In this document: piece after piece, positions 8,374-17,017 of the stretch | Layout of the letters: each line of letters begins with the position of its first letter | How positions within the stretch are numbered: position 1 is the first letter of the stretch | Origin: DASUPK01 sp963743575 | GTDB taxonomy: Bacteria; Actinomycetota; Thermoleophilia; Solirubrobacterales; 70-9 | DNA: 64,000 nucleotides | Direction: 5' to 3' | NCBI GenBank assembly: GCA_963743575.1 | Contig: CAVUQC010000007.1 | Coordinates: forward strand, 1,240,001 to 1,304,000 | Position numbers and translations under genes: made by a program | The notes under the pieces: generated by a model | What the model was told of the DNA's origin: nothing | Databases searched by the model: none | Seen by the model: only the letters and a program-made list of their open reading frames with translations

Positions 8374-8440
8374 AAGGGGTCAGACCCCTTCACAAACGAA
8401 CACCAGGGGGTCAGACCCCTTAACAAAGGGGTCAGACCCC
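8374..8440. repeat. Three copies of the palindrome GGGGTCAGACCCC
   Basis: Perfect 13-bp palindromes lie at 8376-8388, 8407-8419 and 8428-8440. A degenerate one (GGTCTGACCCC, 8356-8366) spans the stop codon of the response regulator. The first two copies share wider flanks (GAACACCA before, CCCCTT after). They occupy the gap between two convergent genes. The single-base centre precludes a normal hairpin, so a protein-binding or dispersed repetitive element is more likely than a classical terminator. Confidence 0.85.
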
Positions 8441-8444
8441 GGGG

Positions 8445-8846
8445 TTACTCGTCCTCGGGCTTGAACTCGAGGGCGCAGCCGTTGATGCAGAAGCGCTGCC
8501 CGGTTGTGTCCTGAGGGCCGTCGTCGAAGACGTGACCCAGGTGCGCGTCACAGCGTGAACAGAGCACCTCGGTGCGCTTCGTAAAGAGACTGTTGTCTGC
8601 CGCCGTCTCGACGTTGTCGCCCTCCATGGGCCGGTCGAAGCTCGGCCAGCCGGTTCCGGAGTCGAACTTGTGCTCCGAGTCGAACAGCGGCTGTCCACAG
8701 GCCGCGCAGACGAACTGCCCGGGATCCTTGACGTCATTGAGCTCGCTCGTGAATGGCGCCTCGGTGCCCTTCTTGCGGACGACCTCGTACTGCTCAGGCG
8801 TCAGCTCCTGCTGCCACTCCTGCTCGCTCTTCTTGACCTTCTCCAA
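8445..8846 (-). CDS. msrB: Peptide-methionine (R)-S-oxide reductase
   Basis: The 133-residue MsrB reduces R-methionine sulfoxide in proteins. Both zinc CxxC pairs are present (CAAC and CSRC), along with the SGTGWPSF motif. The catalytic Cys is in RFCINGC near the C-terminus. Length and motif order are standard. It is a single gene, convergent with the response regulator across the palindrome cluster, and an ATG at 8846 fits the family start. Confidence 0.97.
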   Translation of the reverse strand: MEKVKKSEQEWQQELTPEQYEVVRKKGTEAPFTSELNDVKDPGQFVCAACGQPLFDSEHKFDSGTGWPSFDRPMEGDNVETAADNSLFTKRTEVLCSRCDAHLGHVFDDGPQDTTGQRFCINGCALEFKPEDE

Positions 8847-8939
8847 GTTCTCTTACCTCGCTTCCTTGGGGTATCGACCAGGTTAACCCGGCCAATTCAT
8901 AGTCCCTCGGGGGGCCCGGCCGTTACTAGGCTCTCCGCC

Positions 8940-9746
8940 GTGCCCGACTCCTTCTACGAACCCGACGGCGAGCTCTACGCCTCCACCGAGCTCACCCGTG
9001 GGCCCTGGGACGCCGCCGCCCAGCACGCCGGACCTCCCGCCGCGCTGATCGGGCGGGAGGTCGAGCGGCTCGGCGGGGGCAGGATAGGTGGCGAGAGTGG
9101 ACCGCCGGCGCAGGTCGGCCGCATCACCTACGAGGTGCTTCGCTGGGTGCCGATCGCCCCACTGCGGGTCGAGGCGAGAATCGTCCGGCCCGGGAGGCGC
9201 GTCGAGACGTTCGAGGCCACGCTGACCGATGAGACGGGCGATGCGCTGATGCGGGCCCGGGGCTGGCGGTTGCGAACGGAGCCGGTGGACTTCGAGGAGC
9301 CCGTCCCGGCGCCCGAGCCGCCGCCCGGGCCCGGGAGCGGTGAGCCCGGCCAGTTCTTCCACACGGGCTACGACGTCGGCTACCACACGGCGATGGAGTA
9401 CCGGTTCATCCGTGGGGCATTCATGGAGCGCGGCCCCGCGACCGTCTGGATGAGGATGGCCGTCCCGCTGCTCCCTGGCGAGGAGCCCTCGCCGTTGCAG
9501 CGTGTGCTCGCCGCCGCCGATTCCGGAAACGGCGTCAGCGCCGCGCTCGACTGGGCCAGATACCTGTTCATCAACGTGGACCTCTCAGTGCACCTCCACC
9601 GGATGCCCGAGGGCGAGTGGGTCTGCCTGGACGCCGTGACGCTGCCGGAGCCGAATGGGATCGGCATGGCGGATACCCGCCTGCTCGACGAGCGGGGACC
9701 GATCGGCAGGGCGGCCCAGACGCTCCTCGTCGCCGATCGCACCTGA
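8940..9746 (+). CDS. Thioesterase-superfamily (acyl-CoA thioesterase-like, double hotdog) protein
   Basis: The 268-residue product starts at GTG 8940. It shows a double-hotdog organisation: an N-terminal half containing RGPWDAAAQHAGPPAALIGREVE and RITYEVLRWVPIAPLRVEARI, and a C-terminal half with AALDWARYLFINVDLSVHLHR and GIGMADTRLLDERG. These are typical of the actinobacterial TesB-like acyl-CoA thioesterase family. The long open frame upstream of 8940 lies over the msrB promoter and is not homologous. No neighbour indicates a specific acyl-CoA substrate. Confidence 0.8.
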   Translation: MPDSFYEPDGELYASTELTRGPWDAAAQHAGPPAALIGREVERLGGGRIGGESGPPAQVGRITYEVLRWVPIAPLRVEARIVRPGRRVETFEATLTDETGDALMRARGWRLRTEPVDFEEPVPAPEPPPGPGSGEPGQFFHTGYDVGYHTAMEYRFIRGAFMERGPATVWMRMAVPLLPGEEPSPLQRVLAAADSGNGVSAALDWARYLFINVDLSVHLHRMPEGEWVCLDAVTLPEPNGIGMADTRLLDERGPIGRAAQTLLVADRT

Positions 9747-9885
9747 ACCGCCGTCCACTCCTTACCAAGACCTAACCCGTGGCTAACCGGTGCCTGACCG
9801 GCACCGCCGATAGTTGCCGGGTCAAGTCAACGCCGGCCGGAACACGCTTCCTCAGAGAGTGGCCGCGATCTCAACGGAGGAACTG

Positions 9886-10605
9886 ATGAGAGGAAAGATG
9901 AAGGCTTTCTCGGTGGCCGCCGCCGGGGCGCTTGCGCTCACGGTTGTCGCATTCGGCGGCAGCGCGGTCGCCAAGGATCGAAACCATGACCACATCGGCG
10001 ACAAGTGGGAGAAGAAGTTCCATCTCTCGCTGAAGGTCGATCAGGCGAACAAGGACCAGGACCGCGACCACGTCGACAACCTGAACGAGTTCCAGGAGGG
10101 CACGAGCCCTCGCGACAGGGACTCCGACAACGACGGTCGTAAGGACGGTCGCGAGGACGCCGATCACGGCCTCAACAACATGGGTGAGGACCAGACCGCG
10201 AACCTCCCCGACGACCAGGACACCGACAACAACGGCGTCATGGACGGCGAGGAGAACCCCGGAACGATCGCCAGCTTCGACGGCACCACGCTGACCATCG
10301 ACATCGCCGGCGGCGGTCAGGTCTCGGGCACCGTCGACGCGTCCACTCGGATCCGCTGCAGGACCGAGGACGAGCAGGAGAACGAGAACGAGGTCGAGCA
10401 CCAGGGCGGCGACGACAACGCCGTCATGGCTTCGCACGACGGCGACGACGACAACAGTGGCCCCGGCAGCGGTGACGACCAGAGCGGCGACCGGAGCAAC
10501 GGCCCCGGCGTTGCCTGCACGACGGCCGACCTCACGCCCGGAACCCCGGTCCACGAGGCCGAGCTCGAGGGCACCACGTTCGAGAAGGTCGACCTGGTCA
10601 AGTAG
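9886..10605 (+). CDS. Secreted protein with thrombospondin type 3-like calcium-binding repeats
   Basis: The ATG at 9886 with GGAGG at 9876-9880 gives 239 residues. A signal peptide covers residues 1-27 (hydrophobic core, AxA-like end at GSAVAK). Asp-rich loops of the DxDxDG type follow, at about residues 40-70 (NKDQDRDHVDNLNEF, DRDSDNDGRKDG) and 90-110 (DQDTDNNGVMDGEE). The C-terminal half is a small beta domain interrupted by a long acidic Gly/Asp/Ser stretch. Function is unknown; calcium-dependent extracellular structure is likely. A strong terminator follows. Confidence 0.75.
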   Translation: MRGKMKAFSVAAAGALALTVVAFGGSAVAKDRNHDHIGDKWEKKFHLSLKVDQANKDQDRDHVDNLNEFQEGTSPRDRDSDNDGRKDGREDADHGLNNMGEDQTANLPDDQDTDNNGVMDGEENPGTIASFDGTTLTIDIAGGGQVSGTVDASTRIRCRTEDEQENENEVEHQGGDDNAVMASHDGDDDNSGPGSGDDQSGDRSNGPGVACTTADLTPGTPVHEAELEGTTFEKVDLVK

Positions 10606-10628
10606 CTGTAACTCGAATCCCCCCGAGC

Positions 10629-10657
10629 AAACCGGGCGCCCACTGGGCGCCCGGTTT
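10629..10657 (+). terminator. Rho-independent terminator
   Basis: A 13-bp perfect stem (10629-10641 with 10645-10657) encloses the loop ACT and is followed by CGTTTT. It sits 23 bases after the stop of the calcium-binding protein gene and just before the convergent c-di-GMP gene ends. Confidence 0.9.
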
Positions 10658-10671
10658 CGTTTTCGGGCCGC

Positions 10672-12672
10672 TCAGGCGACTGGAACCGGGACCGGCAGGT
10701 GCACGGCGGGCGCGGAGCGGACGACCCGCTCGAGGACCTCGACCAGCTTCGGGTCGAACTGGGAGCCCGCGCATTCGCGGAGCTCCGCAAGTGCGGCTTC
10801 GGACCCGCGAGGGGGGGAGTACGGCCGTGTCGAGGTCATCGCGTCGTAGGCGTCACAGACCAGGATGATGCGCGCAGCCACAGGGATCTCGTCACCCCCC
10901 AGTTGGTCCGGGTAGCCCGTGCCGTCCCAGCGCTCGTGGGACGAGCGGATCAGTCTGCCGACCGAAGCGAGGGAGGCCGCCGCCGAGACGATCCGCTCGC
11001 CGAGGATGGTGTGCTGGTGGATGAACTCCCATTCCTGCTCGTCGAGCGGTCCCGCCTTGGTCAGCACTGCGTCGGGGATCGCGATCTTGCCGATGTCGTG
11101 GAGCTCCGAGGCGCGCCCGAGGGTGGTCAGCTCGCCCGGGCTCATCCCGAGTTCCTCTCCGACCGCCAGCGCGAGGCCCTTGACCGCGATGACATGCTCG
11201 CCGAGCTCCGGAGCGCGCTGGTTGAGCAACCGGACCAGCACCGCCTCGACCTCGCCGCCCGTGGAGGGGCGACGCGAATCCTTGTGCTCGTACATGCGCT
11301 GGTCGGCGAGCTGGAGGGCTGAGCTGCGGTTGGTGGCCTCACGGGGAATCGAGGCCCAGCCGGCCGAACAGGTGACCCGGAAGCCTTCGCCTCGCTCGCT
11401 GAGGGCAGCCGCAGCATCCTCGATCGCGCCGCGAGCCTGGGCCTTCTCGCCGGGCACGATCAGGGCGAACTCGTCGCCACCCATTCGGTAGGCGCGTCCG
11501 GAGGACCCGACCGCATTGCCGAGCTGGTGGCCGAGGCGAATCAGCAGGCTGTCGCCCGCCGGGTGGCCGAAGGCGTCGTTGTAGGCCTTGAAGCCGTCCA
11601 GGTCGAGGATGGCGAGCAGGTGCGGCGACTGGTCGGTCTCCGCGTAGAAGCGGTCGAGGTCGAAGAGCAGCTTTCCCCGGTTGGCCAGGCCCGTCAGGGA
11701 GTCGGTCTCGAGCTCCATGACCAGGCGCCGGTTTTGACGGAAGGTGAGGATGATCCGCACCGCGATCGCGATCAGGGTGGCGGCGGTGAGGACCTCCACG
11801 ATCGGGCGGTTCATGTCCTGCCGCTGCAGATTCATCAGGGCGAAGATCGCGAGTGCGAAGACCACCGGCGACGCAAAGGTCCGCCAGCCCTCGTCCGCGC
11901 GCAGCTCGTGTCGCTTCGGCGACGGCTGCACCGCGCCGAGTGCGATCAGGACGGTGCCCAGGGGCCAGAGGAAGAGGTACCAGGCGCTGTCCGTATAGGT
12001 GCCCGCAACCGACTGGTAGGTGTAGATGGCATCCCCGGTCGCTGTGGTGAGGAGGCCGAGGATGACCAGCCCCAGGCCGAGACCGGGGCGCCAGCCGGTC
12101 AGCGCGAAGGCGCCGATCGCCACCGCGATCGTCGCGACGTCGAAGAGCGGATAGGCCACGGCCACGGCAATCTGATCCGGGGTTCCCGTCGTGTTGATGA
12201 GCACGAAGTCGAGCAGCAGGCTCGTCCCGATCGCCGCGACGCAGAGCGCCCCCATCGTGACGTCGGTCCAGACCAGGATCGAGCGCTTCCCCATCCGCTC
12301 GTGGACGTAGGCGAGCATCCCACCCAGCACCAGGGGATAGCCGAACAGGTAGAAGATGTCGTCGGCCGAGGGGAACGGCGGCGCCGAGGCGTTCACATAG
12401 GCGATCGACCAGTAGCTGTCGCCGATCGCCCAGCAGAGCAGGCCGGAGCCGATCAGCGCCCAGCCGAGCCGCTCCTCGCGGCGAAGGGCCGCTCGCGCCA
12501 GGATGACCAGTCCGCTGACTGCGGTGACGAAGTCGTAGACCCAGTTCTCGATGAAGAAGCTGTAGTGGGGGGTCCCGAGGCCGAAGGCGGAATGGCCGAT
12601 AACGACGAACAACGCCACGCCAATCAGGGCAGCAAAGCCTGCTTGAGCCACTCGCATCATGCGTGTATTCAT
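10672..12672 (-). CDS. Membrane GGDEF / HD-GYP c-di-GMP signalling protein
   Basis: The 666-residue product has about nine hydrophobic segments in residues 8-310, a GGDEF domain with intact MGGDEF (about 398-402), then an HD-GYP phosphodiesterase with ELHDIGK (about 525), HTILGER and HERWDGTGYP (about 580-588). It thus joins a likely c-di-GMP synthase with a hydrolase. Neither active site looks degenerate, so the balance may be set by the membrane sensor. ATG 12672 has GAGGG upstream; the frame continues to 13233 but that sequence overlaps the divergent gene and is rejected. It is convergent with the calcium-binding protein gene. Confidence 0.92.
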   Translation of the reverse strand: MNTRMMRVAQAGFAALIGVALFVVIGHSAFGLGTPHYSFFIENWVYDFVTAVSGLVILARAALRREERLGWALIGSGLLCWAIGDSYWSIAYVNASAPPFPSADDIFYLFGYPLVLGGMLAYVHERMGKRSILVWTDVTMGALCVAAIGTSLLLDFVLINTTGTPDQIAVAVAYPLFDVATIAVAIGAFALTGWRPGLGLGLVILGLLTTATGDAIYTYQSVAGTYTDSAWYLFLWPLGTVLIALGAVQPSPKRHELRADEGWRTFASPVVFALAIFALMNLQRQDMNRPIVEVLTAATLIAIAVRIILTFRQNRRLVMELETDSLTGLANRGKLLFDLDRFYAETDQSPHLLAILDLDGFKAYNDAFGHPAGDSLLIRLGHQLGNAVGSSGRAYRMGGDEFALIVPGEKAQARGAIEDAAAALSERGEGFRVTCSAGWASIPREATNRSSALQLADQRMYEHKDSRRPSTGGEVEAVLVRLLNQRAPELGEHVIAVKGLALAVGEELGMSPGELTTLGRASELHDIGKIAIPDAVLTKAGPLDEQEWEFIHQHTILGERIVSAAASLASVGRLIRSSHERWDGTGYPDQLGGDEIPVAARIILVCDAYDAMTSTRPYSPPRGSEAALAELRECAGSQFDPKLVEVLERVVRSAPAVHLPVPVPVA

Positions 12673-12781
12673 CGTCCACCCTCGTGATTCCTCGATCAGC
12701 GTTAGTGGGTAGCCGAACCGGCGCACGCTGGGCGAGGCCGTGAGACACTGGCTGCGCAGGGGGAATCGAGCTTCGAGCCGG

Positions 12782-13945
12782 ATGCCGAACCACAGGGACA
12801 AGCGCACCGCAGCGACGCGCGGCCTGATCGCCGTTGCATTTGCGCTCCTCGCGCTGCTCGCCGCCTCGAGCTCCGCGTTCGCCGGCCGGGACCAGTTGAA
12901 GGGCGGATCAGTGGTGATCCAGCTGCAGGGCTCGCGCGGCCTCAAGCTGAAGCCCGGCAGCCTCAGCCTGCCGATCGCCGGCGGCGCCGTCGATCCCGTC
13001 GATGGCTCGGGCACCGTGCAGGTCACCGGCAGCCTCAAGGCCAAGCGCCGCAAGGGCAAGGCCAAGGTGACGATCACGGCCCTCAACCTGGGCGCCAACG
13101 GCGGCTCGGGCACCCTCTCCGCCAAGGTCGGCAAGAACAAGGTGCCCGTCTTCGGCAACCTGGCGGGCGGCTCTGTGGTCCGGGACGGATGGGGCGCGAA
13201 GATCTCCGACATCCGGGCCACCATCGCCGGCAAGGGCGCTCAGGCGCTCAACCGGGCATTCTCTCCCCGCAAGAAGGCGGGCAGGTCCTCGGGCGGCAGG
13301 GTGAAGGCTGGTCAGCCGCTCGGAACGGTGGCCTCGGTCACCACCGATCCGTTGTCGGTGGAGGTCGTGCCGGGGACGGGAACGATGACCCTCCACACCA
13401 ACCTGCTCGGCTCCTTCGCCACGAAGCTTCCCCAGCACTGCATCTTCGCTCTGACCGGAGTGACGCCGATCGCCCCGGCGACCCAGTCCCTTGCGGACTT
13501 CACCTTCCCGATCACCGGAGGCAGCGCGGCACCGGACTTCAGCGGCGGCGAGCTGCTCACCGGAGGGGGTCAGAAGATCACCAAGACCGGCGGGGCCGGC
13601 ACACCCGGCGCCTGCGCCAGCGCCGACCCTCCGATCGGCTCGCACCTCGACAGCACCGACCTGGGGGTGGCTTTCGAGCAGAATTTCCTGCAATCGACCG
13701 CGGCGCTTCCGAACGGCACCGTCCTTCGCGCCCCGCTCGCCACCATCGATTTCTCCACCGGCACTCGTTCAGTCGATCCGAACACCAAGACCCTGACCGT
13801 CACGGGGGCCACCCTCGGCCTCCAGCAACTCGCAGCGTTCACACTCAACACCACCTTCCCGACCGAGTCCGGGAGCGCCGGCGACGACTTCGCCACGGGT
13901 GACGTGATCGGCACGCTCGACATCACGGGTGCCAAGCTGCGCTAG
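12782..13945 (+). CDS. Secreted beta-rich protein, HtaA-like repeats (tentative)
   Basis: The 387-residue product has a clear signal peptide (about residues 12-34, ending SSAFA). At least two beta-rich segments follow: the first with GSLSLPIAGGAVDPVDGSG, the second with DFTFPITGGSAAPDFSGG. The alternating G-x-L-x-PI-x-GG strand pattern resembles HtaA-type domains common in Thermoleophilia secreted proteins, but I am not certain of the family. A basic linker (SPRKKAGRSSGGR) separates the halves. ATG 12782 is preferred over the upstream frame start because the signal peptide then sits at the N-terminus. The stop abuts a tRNA gene on the other strand. Confidence 0.65.
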   Translation: MPNHRDKRTAATRGLIAVAFALLALLAASSSAFAGRDQLKGGSVVIQLQGSRGLKLKPGSLSLPIAGGAVDPVDGSGTVQVTGSLKAKRRKGKAKVTITALNLGANGGSGTLSAKVGKNKVPVFGNLAGGSVVRDGWGAKISDIRATIAGKGAQALNRAFSPRKKAGRSSGGRVKAGQPLGTVASVTTDPLSVEVVPGTGTMTLHTNLLGSFATKLPQHCIFALTGVTPIAPATQSLADFTFPITGGSAAPDFSGGELLTGGGQKITKTGGAGTPGACASADPPIGSHLDSTDLGVAFEQNFLQSTAALPNGTVLRAPLATIDFSTGTRSVDPNTKTLTVTGATLGLQQLAAFTLNTTFPTESGSAGDDFATGDVIGTLDITGAKLR

Positions 13946-14036
13946 CGGAGGGGGAGGGATTCGAACCCCCGGACCGGGAAGACCCGGTCAACAGCTTTCA
14001 AGGCTGCCGCAATCAACCAGACTCTGCCACCCCTCC
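13946..14036 (-). tRNA. tRNA-Ser (anticodon TGA)
   Basis: The 91-nt sequence on the minus strand folds as a class II tRNA: acceptor GGAGGGG/CCCCTCC, anticodon loop CTTGAAA with TGA, a long variable arm and a GTTCGAATC T-loop. CCA is not encoded. Its 5' 24 nt overlap the 3' end of the upstream same-strand reductase gene. Confidence 0.97.
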
Positions 14037-14531
14037 GGGTGAGCAGATCATGACGGGGATCTGCCGGTCGCCGGCCCGCTCCTGGTACCGCGCAAAGCCG
14101 GGATAGAACTCCGTGGCGAGGTTCCAGAGCCGCTCGCGCTCCGCTCCCTCCGCCTCCTTCACCCGGTAGTCGCCGCCTCCGCCCTTGGTCCAGAGCTCAA
14201 CCTCGGGATTGGCGGTGACGTTGAAGTACCAGGCCGGGTGATCCCGGTGCCCTCCCCGCGAGGCGATCAGGATCACGTCATCGCCGTCGGTGAAATAGGC
14301 GAGCGGCGTCGACCGCTGCTTGCCGCTCTTCGCCCCAGTGTGGGTGAGGAGCACGGTCGGCGCGTTGATGGTGGTCTTCACGCGGCCGCCGGTGGCGCGC
14401 ATCAGATACGGGTCGATCTTGTTCCCGACGTTGACCAGGAACCAGGTGACCGGTGGCTGCCGCGCCGCCCAGGAGAGGGAGGTCATCCAGAGGCTCTTCG
14501 GCTCATTCGGGTCGTATGCGGGAACGGGCAT
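14013..14531 (-). CDS. Deazaflavin (F420)-dependent nitroreductase-family protein
   Basis: The 172-residue protein is of the Ddn/FDOR split-barrel family: RVKTTINAPTVLLTHTGAKSGKQRSTPLAYF, then DVILIASRGGHRDHPAWYFNVTANPEV. These are the characteristic F420H2-binding segments. It probably reduces quinones or other electrophiles with F420H2. The last five codons and the stop lie inside tRNA-Ser(TGA), so the natural end is displaced into the tRNA sequence. The family core ends just before, at RQIPVMI. Confidence 0.9.
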   Translation of the reverse strand: MPVPAYDPNEPKSLWMTSLSWAARQPPVTWFLVNVGNKIDPYLMRATGGRVKTTINAPTVLLTHTGAKSGKQRSTPLAYFTDGDDVILIASRGGHRDHPAWYFNVTANPEVELWTKGGGGDYRVKEAEGAERERLWNLATEFYPGFARYQERAGDRQIPVMICSPGGVAESG

Positions 14532-14593
14532 AGGCGGATCCTCCCAGTTCTGCCGCTACGGCTTCGCCATCAGACCGCGGCCACGAGCGGCCG

Positions 14594-16876
14594 CTACGAA
14601 ATGAGCTCGCCCAGCCGTGCCGAGCGGAGCACTTCGCCGATGGCCTCGGGCGGCTGTGGCCTCGCGAAGTAGTAGCCCTGGCCGCGATCACAGTGGAGGG
14701 CCTGGAGCTCGCGAAGCTGTTCCTCTCGCTCGAGTCCCTCGGCCGTGGCGGTCAGGCCGAGCCCGTGCGCCAGGCCGACGATCGCCGCGACCCCCGCGGA
14801 GTCCTCGCGCGCCCGCCCGAGGCCCGCGATGAAGGAGGCGTCGATCTTGATGGCGTTCAGGCGAGGCAGCCGCTTGAGGCTCCCGAAGGAGGAGATGGCG
14901 ACGCCGAAGTCGTCGATCAGCAGGCGGATTCCCAGTGCCTCCAGGTCCGGGATGGCACCGAGCGCGGCGGCCCGGCGGTCCAGCACGGCTCGCTCGGCGA
15001 TCTCCAGGCAGAGGGAGCTGGCCGGCAGCTCCGCATCGGCGATCGCCTGCGCGATCTTGCCGCTCAGCCCCGGGTCCGCCAGCCGGCGATCGCTGATGTT
15101 GACCGACACGGTGAAGCCCTCGGAGCCCGGCAGCTCCTCGCGCCAGCGTGCCGCCTGGAGGCACGCCTCGCGCATGACGAGGTCGTCGATGTCCGCGATC
15201 AGGTCGGACCCCTCGGCGACGTAGAGGAACTGGGCCGGTTCCAGGAGCCCGCGATCGGGGTGCTGCCAGCGCACGAGGGCCTCCGCGCCGGTGATCTCCC
15301 CGTTGCTCAGGTCGACCTCGGGCTGGTAGTGGACGATCAGCTCTCCGTTGGCGATCGCCGCCCGAAGATCCAACTCGAGCGCGGTCCGGTCGGTCTCGCC
15401 CGTCCGCATCCAAGTCTCGAACAACGCGTACCGCGACTTGCCGGCCGCCTTGGCTCGGTACATCGCGAGGTCCGCCTCCCCGAGCATCTCGTCGGGCTCC
15501 GCGCTCGGGCTCTCGGGGGAGTAGAGGGAGATCCCGATGCTGGCGGCCTGAGTGATCGTCCTGCCCTGCACCTCGATCGGCTTGCTCATCGCGTCGATCA
15601 CCCGGTCGGCGATCGCTCGCGCCTCACGCTCGGTGAGCTCCTCGCAGAGCAGCGCGAACTCGTCGCCGCCCAGGCGCGCCAGCGTGTCGCCGGCCCGGAG
15701 GAGCCGCTCAAGCCGGCGGGCGACCTCGATCAGGACCTGGTCCCCGGCGGCATGACCGAGCGTGTCGTTGACCAGCTTGAAGCCGTCGAGATCGAGATAG
15801 ACGATCGCGTAGCCCGTCGTGCTCCGGCGACTGGCCGACATGCGGACGCGATCGGCGAACAGGGTGCGGTTCGGAAGCCCGGTGAGCGAATCGTGCAGCG
15901 CCTGGCGGGTGAGACGTTCCTCGGACTCCTTGCGGTCGGAGATGTCCTCGATCTGGCTGATCAGGCAGCTGAGCTTGCCCTCGCCGTCGTAGACGGGCGA
16001 GACGTGCAGCGAGATCCAGACCGCATGGCCGTCGGCGTGCAGGTAGCGCTTTTCGGTTCGGTACCCGTAGCGCTCCCCGTCGACCAGGTCGCGGAGGGCG
16101 TCGAGGTCCGGGTCCACGTCGTCCGGGTGGGTGATCTCGCTGAAGGTCCTGCCGAGCAGCTCGTGCTCCGGATAGCCGGTGATCTGGCGCAGGGCCCGGT
16201 TCACCCGGAGAAACCGGCCGCCGAGCGAGACCAGGGCCATCCCGACCTGGCTGTCGTCGAACGCGTTCCGGAACAGTTCCTCGGCCTCCCCGAGCTCGGT
16301 GCTGGTGCGTCGCAGAGCCCGGACGAGCTCATGGACCGCGGGCCCCAGGGTGGCTGCGAGCACCACGGCGACGATGGCGCGCTCGACCTGGTCTCCGTCG
16401 TAGCCCCCATGGAGGGCCATCGGAAGCAGCAGGGTCACTCCCATAGCGACGATCGAGAGAGCCAATTCGCGCCCCGTCCCGTAGATCGCGAACCAGATGA
16501 TCGGGATCGCGAGCAGCGGGTCGAAGACGGTGGGCAGGTCGCCGGTCGCGTCCCGGAGGAGGGCGAGGATGACGAAGTAGGCCAGCGGGGGGATCGCTTG
16601 TGGCCACGCGGGGAGACGCTCCCAGTGCACAAACAGCGCGGAGCCGACGATGAGCGGGACCATCGCCGCTGCAATCGCCACCCGCGGATCCGTGAAGGAG
16701 AGGCCGGCAATGGGGACCAGCGCGAACGGAAGGACTCCGGCCGCGACGAACGGAGCGATCCGCGAGGCGACGTGTGCACCGTCGAAGAAGCGACCAGGCT
16801 CGACGTCGAGACCGATCGCCCGAGGCCAGCCACGATCGCCCTGATAGCGCGCAGCGGCGACTGGTCGGTGGCCCAT
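14594..16876 (-). CDS. Membrane PAS-GGDEF-EAL c-di-GMP signalling protein
   Basis: The 760-residue product has about six membrane helices in residues 40-185, a PAS domain (about 195-315), GGDEF with intact RLGGDEF (403-407), and EAL with AEALVRW (EAL at 532-534). EAL motif residues are visible in VSVNIS, LEIAER, DDFG, KIDASFI and AEGLE. It is a probable bifunctional diguanylate cyclase/phosphodiesterase with a membrane and PAS sensor. It is on the same strand as the reductase and tRNA-Ser, separated by about 60 bp. With the 10672 gene, this gives two complex c-di-GMP proteins within 6 kb. Confidence 0.93.
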   Translation of the reverse strand: MGHRPVAAARYQGDRGWPRAIGLDVEPGRFFDGAHVASRIAPFVAAGVLPFALVPIAGLSFTDPRVAIAAAMVPLIVGSALFVHWERLPAWPQAIPPLAYFVILALLRDATGDLPTVFDPLLAIPIIWFAIYGTGRELALSIVAMGVTLLLPMALHGGYDGDQVERAIVAVVLAATLGPAVHELVRALRRTSTELGEAEELFRNAFDDSQVGMALVSLGGRFLRVNRALRQITGYPEHELLGRTFSEITHPDDVDPDLDALRDLVDGERYGYRTEKRYLHADGHAVWISLHVSPVYDGEGKLSCLISQIEDISDRKESEERLTRQALHDSLTGLPNRTLFADRVRMSASRRSTTGYAIVYLDLDGFKLVNDTLGHAAGDQVLIEVARRLERLLRAGDTLARLGGDEFALLCEELTEREARAIADRVIDAMSKPIEVQGRTITQAASIGISLYSPESPSAEPDEMLGEADLAMYRAKAAGKSRYALFETWMRTGETDRTALELDLRAAIANGELIVHYQPEVDLSNGEITGAEALVRWQHPDRGLLEPAQFLYVAEGSDLIADIDDLVMREACLQAARWREELPGSEGFTVSVNISDRRLADPGLSGKIAQAIADAELPASSLCLEIAERAVLDRRAAALGAIPDLEALGIRLLIDDFGVAISSFGSLKRLPRLNAIKIDASFIAGLGRAREDSAGVAAIVGLAHGLGLTATAEGLEREEQLRELQALHCDRGQGYYFARPQPPEAIGEVLRSARLGELIS

Positions 16877-17017
16877 GTCCGTCCTCTTTCGAAGTCCCCC
16901 TTCGAGCCAGTCGGGAAGCTGTCCGGATTCTTCCCCCCTGGAGCGATCGAAGGTAGAACGCGGCGTGTGGCCGAGAAAGGCCTCTATTCGGTACCGGACC
17001 TCATTTGGACGTGTGTT

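Noticed and set aside
8670..8939. Upstream extension of the thioesterase-like gene
   Set aside because: It runs antisense through msrB. The family N-terminus begins at GTG 8940.
11527..12687. Plus-strand 386-codon frame opposite the GGDEF/HD-GYP gene
   Set aside because: Low-complexity, charge-rich shadow frame without domains; the opposite strand is clearly coding.
12673..13233. N-terminal extension of the GGDEF/HD-GYP gene
   Set aside because: It overlaps the divergent secreted-protein gene including its signal peptide. ATG 12672 has a ribosome binding site and begins the membrane region.
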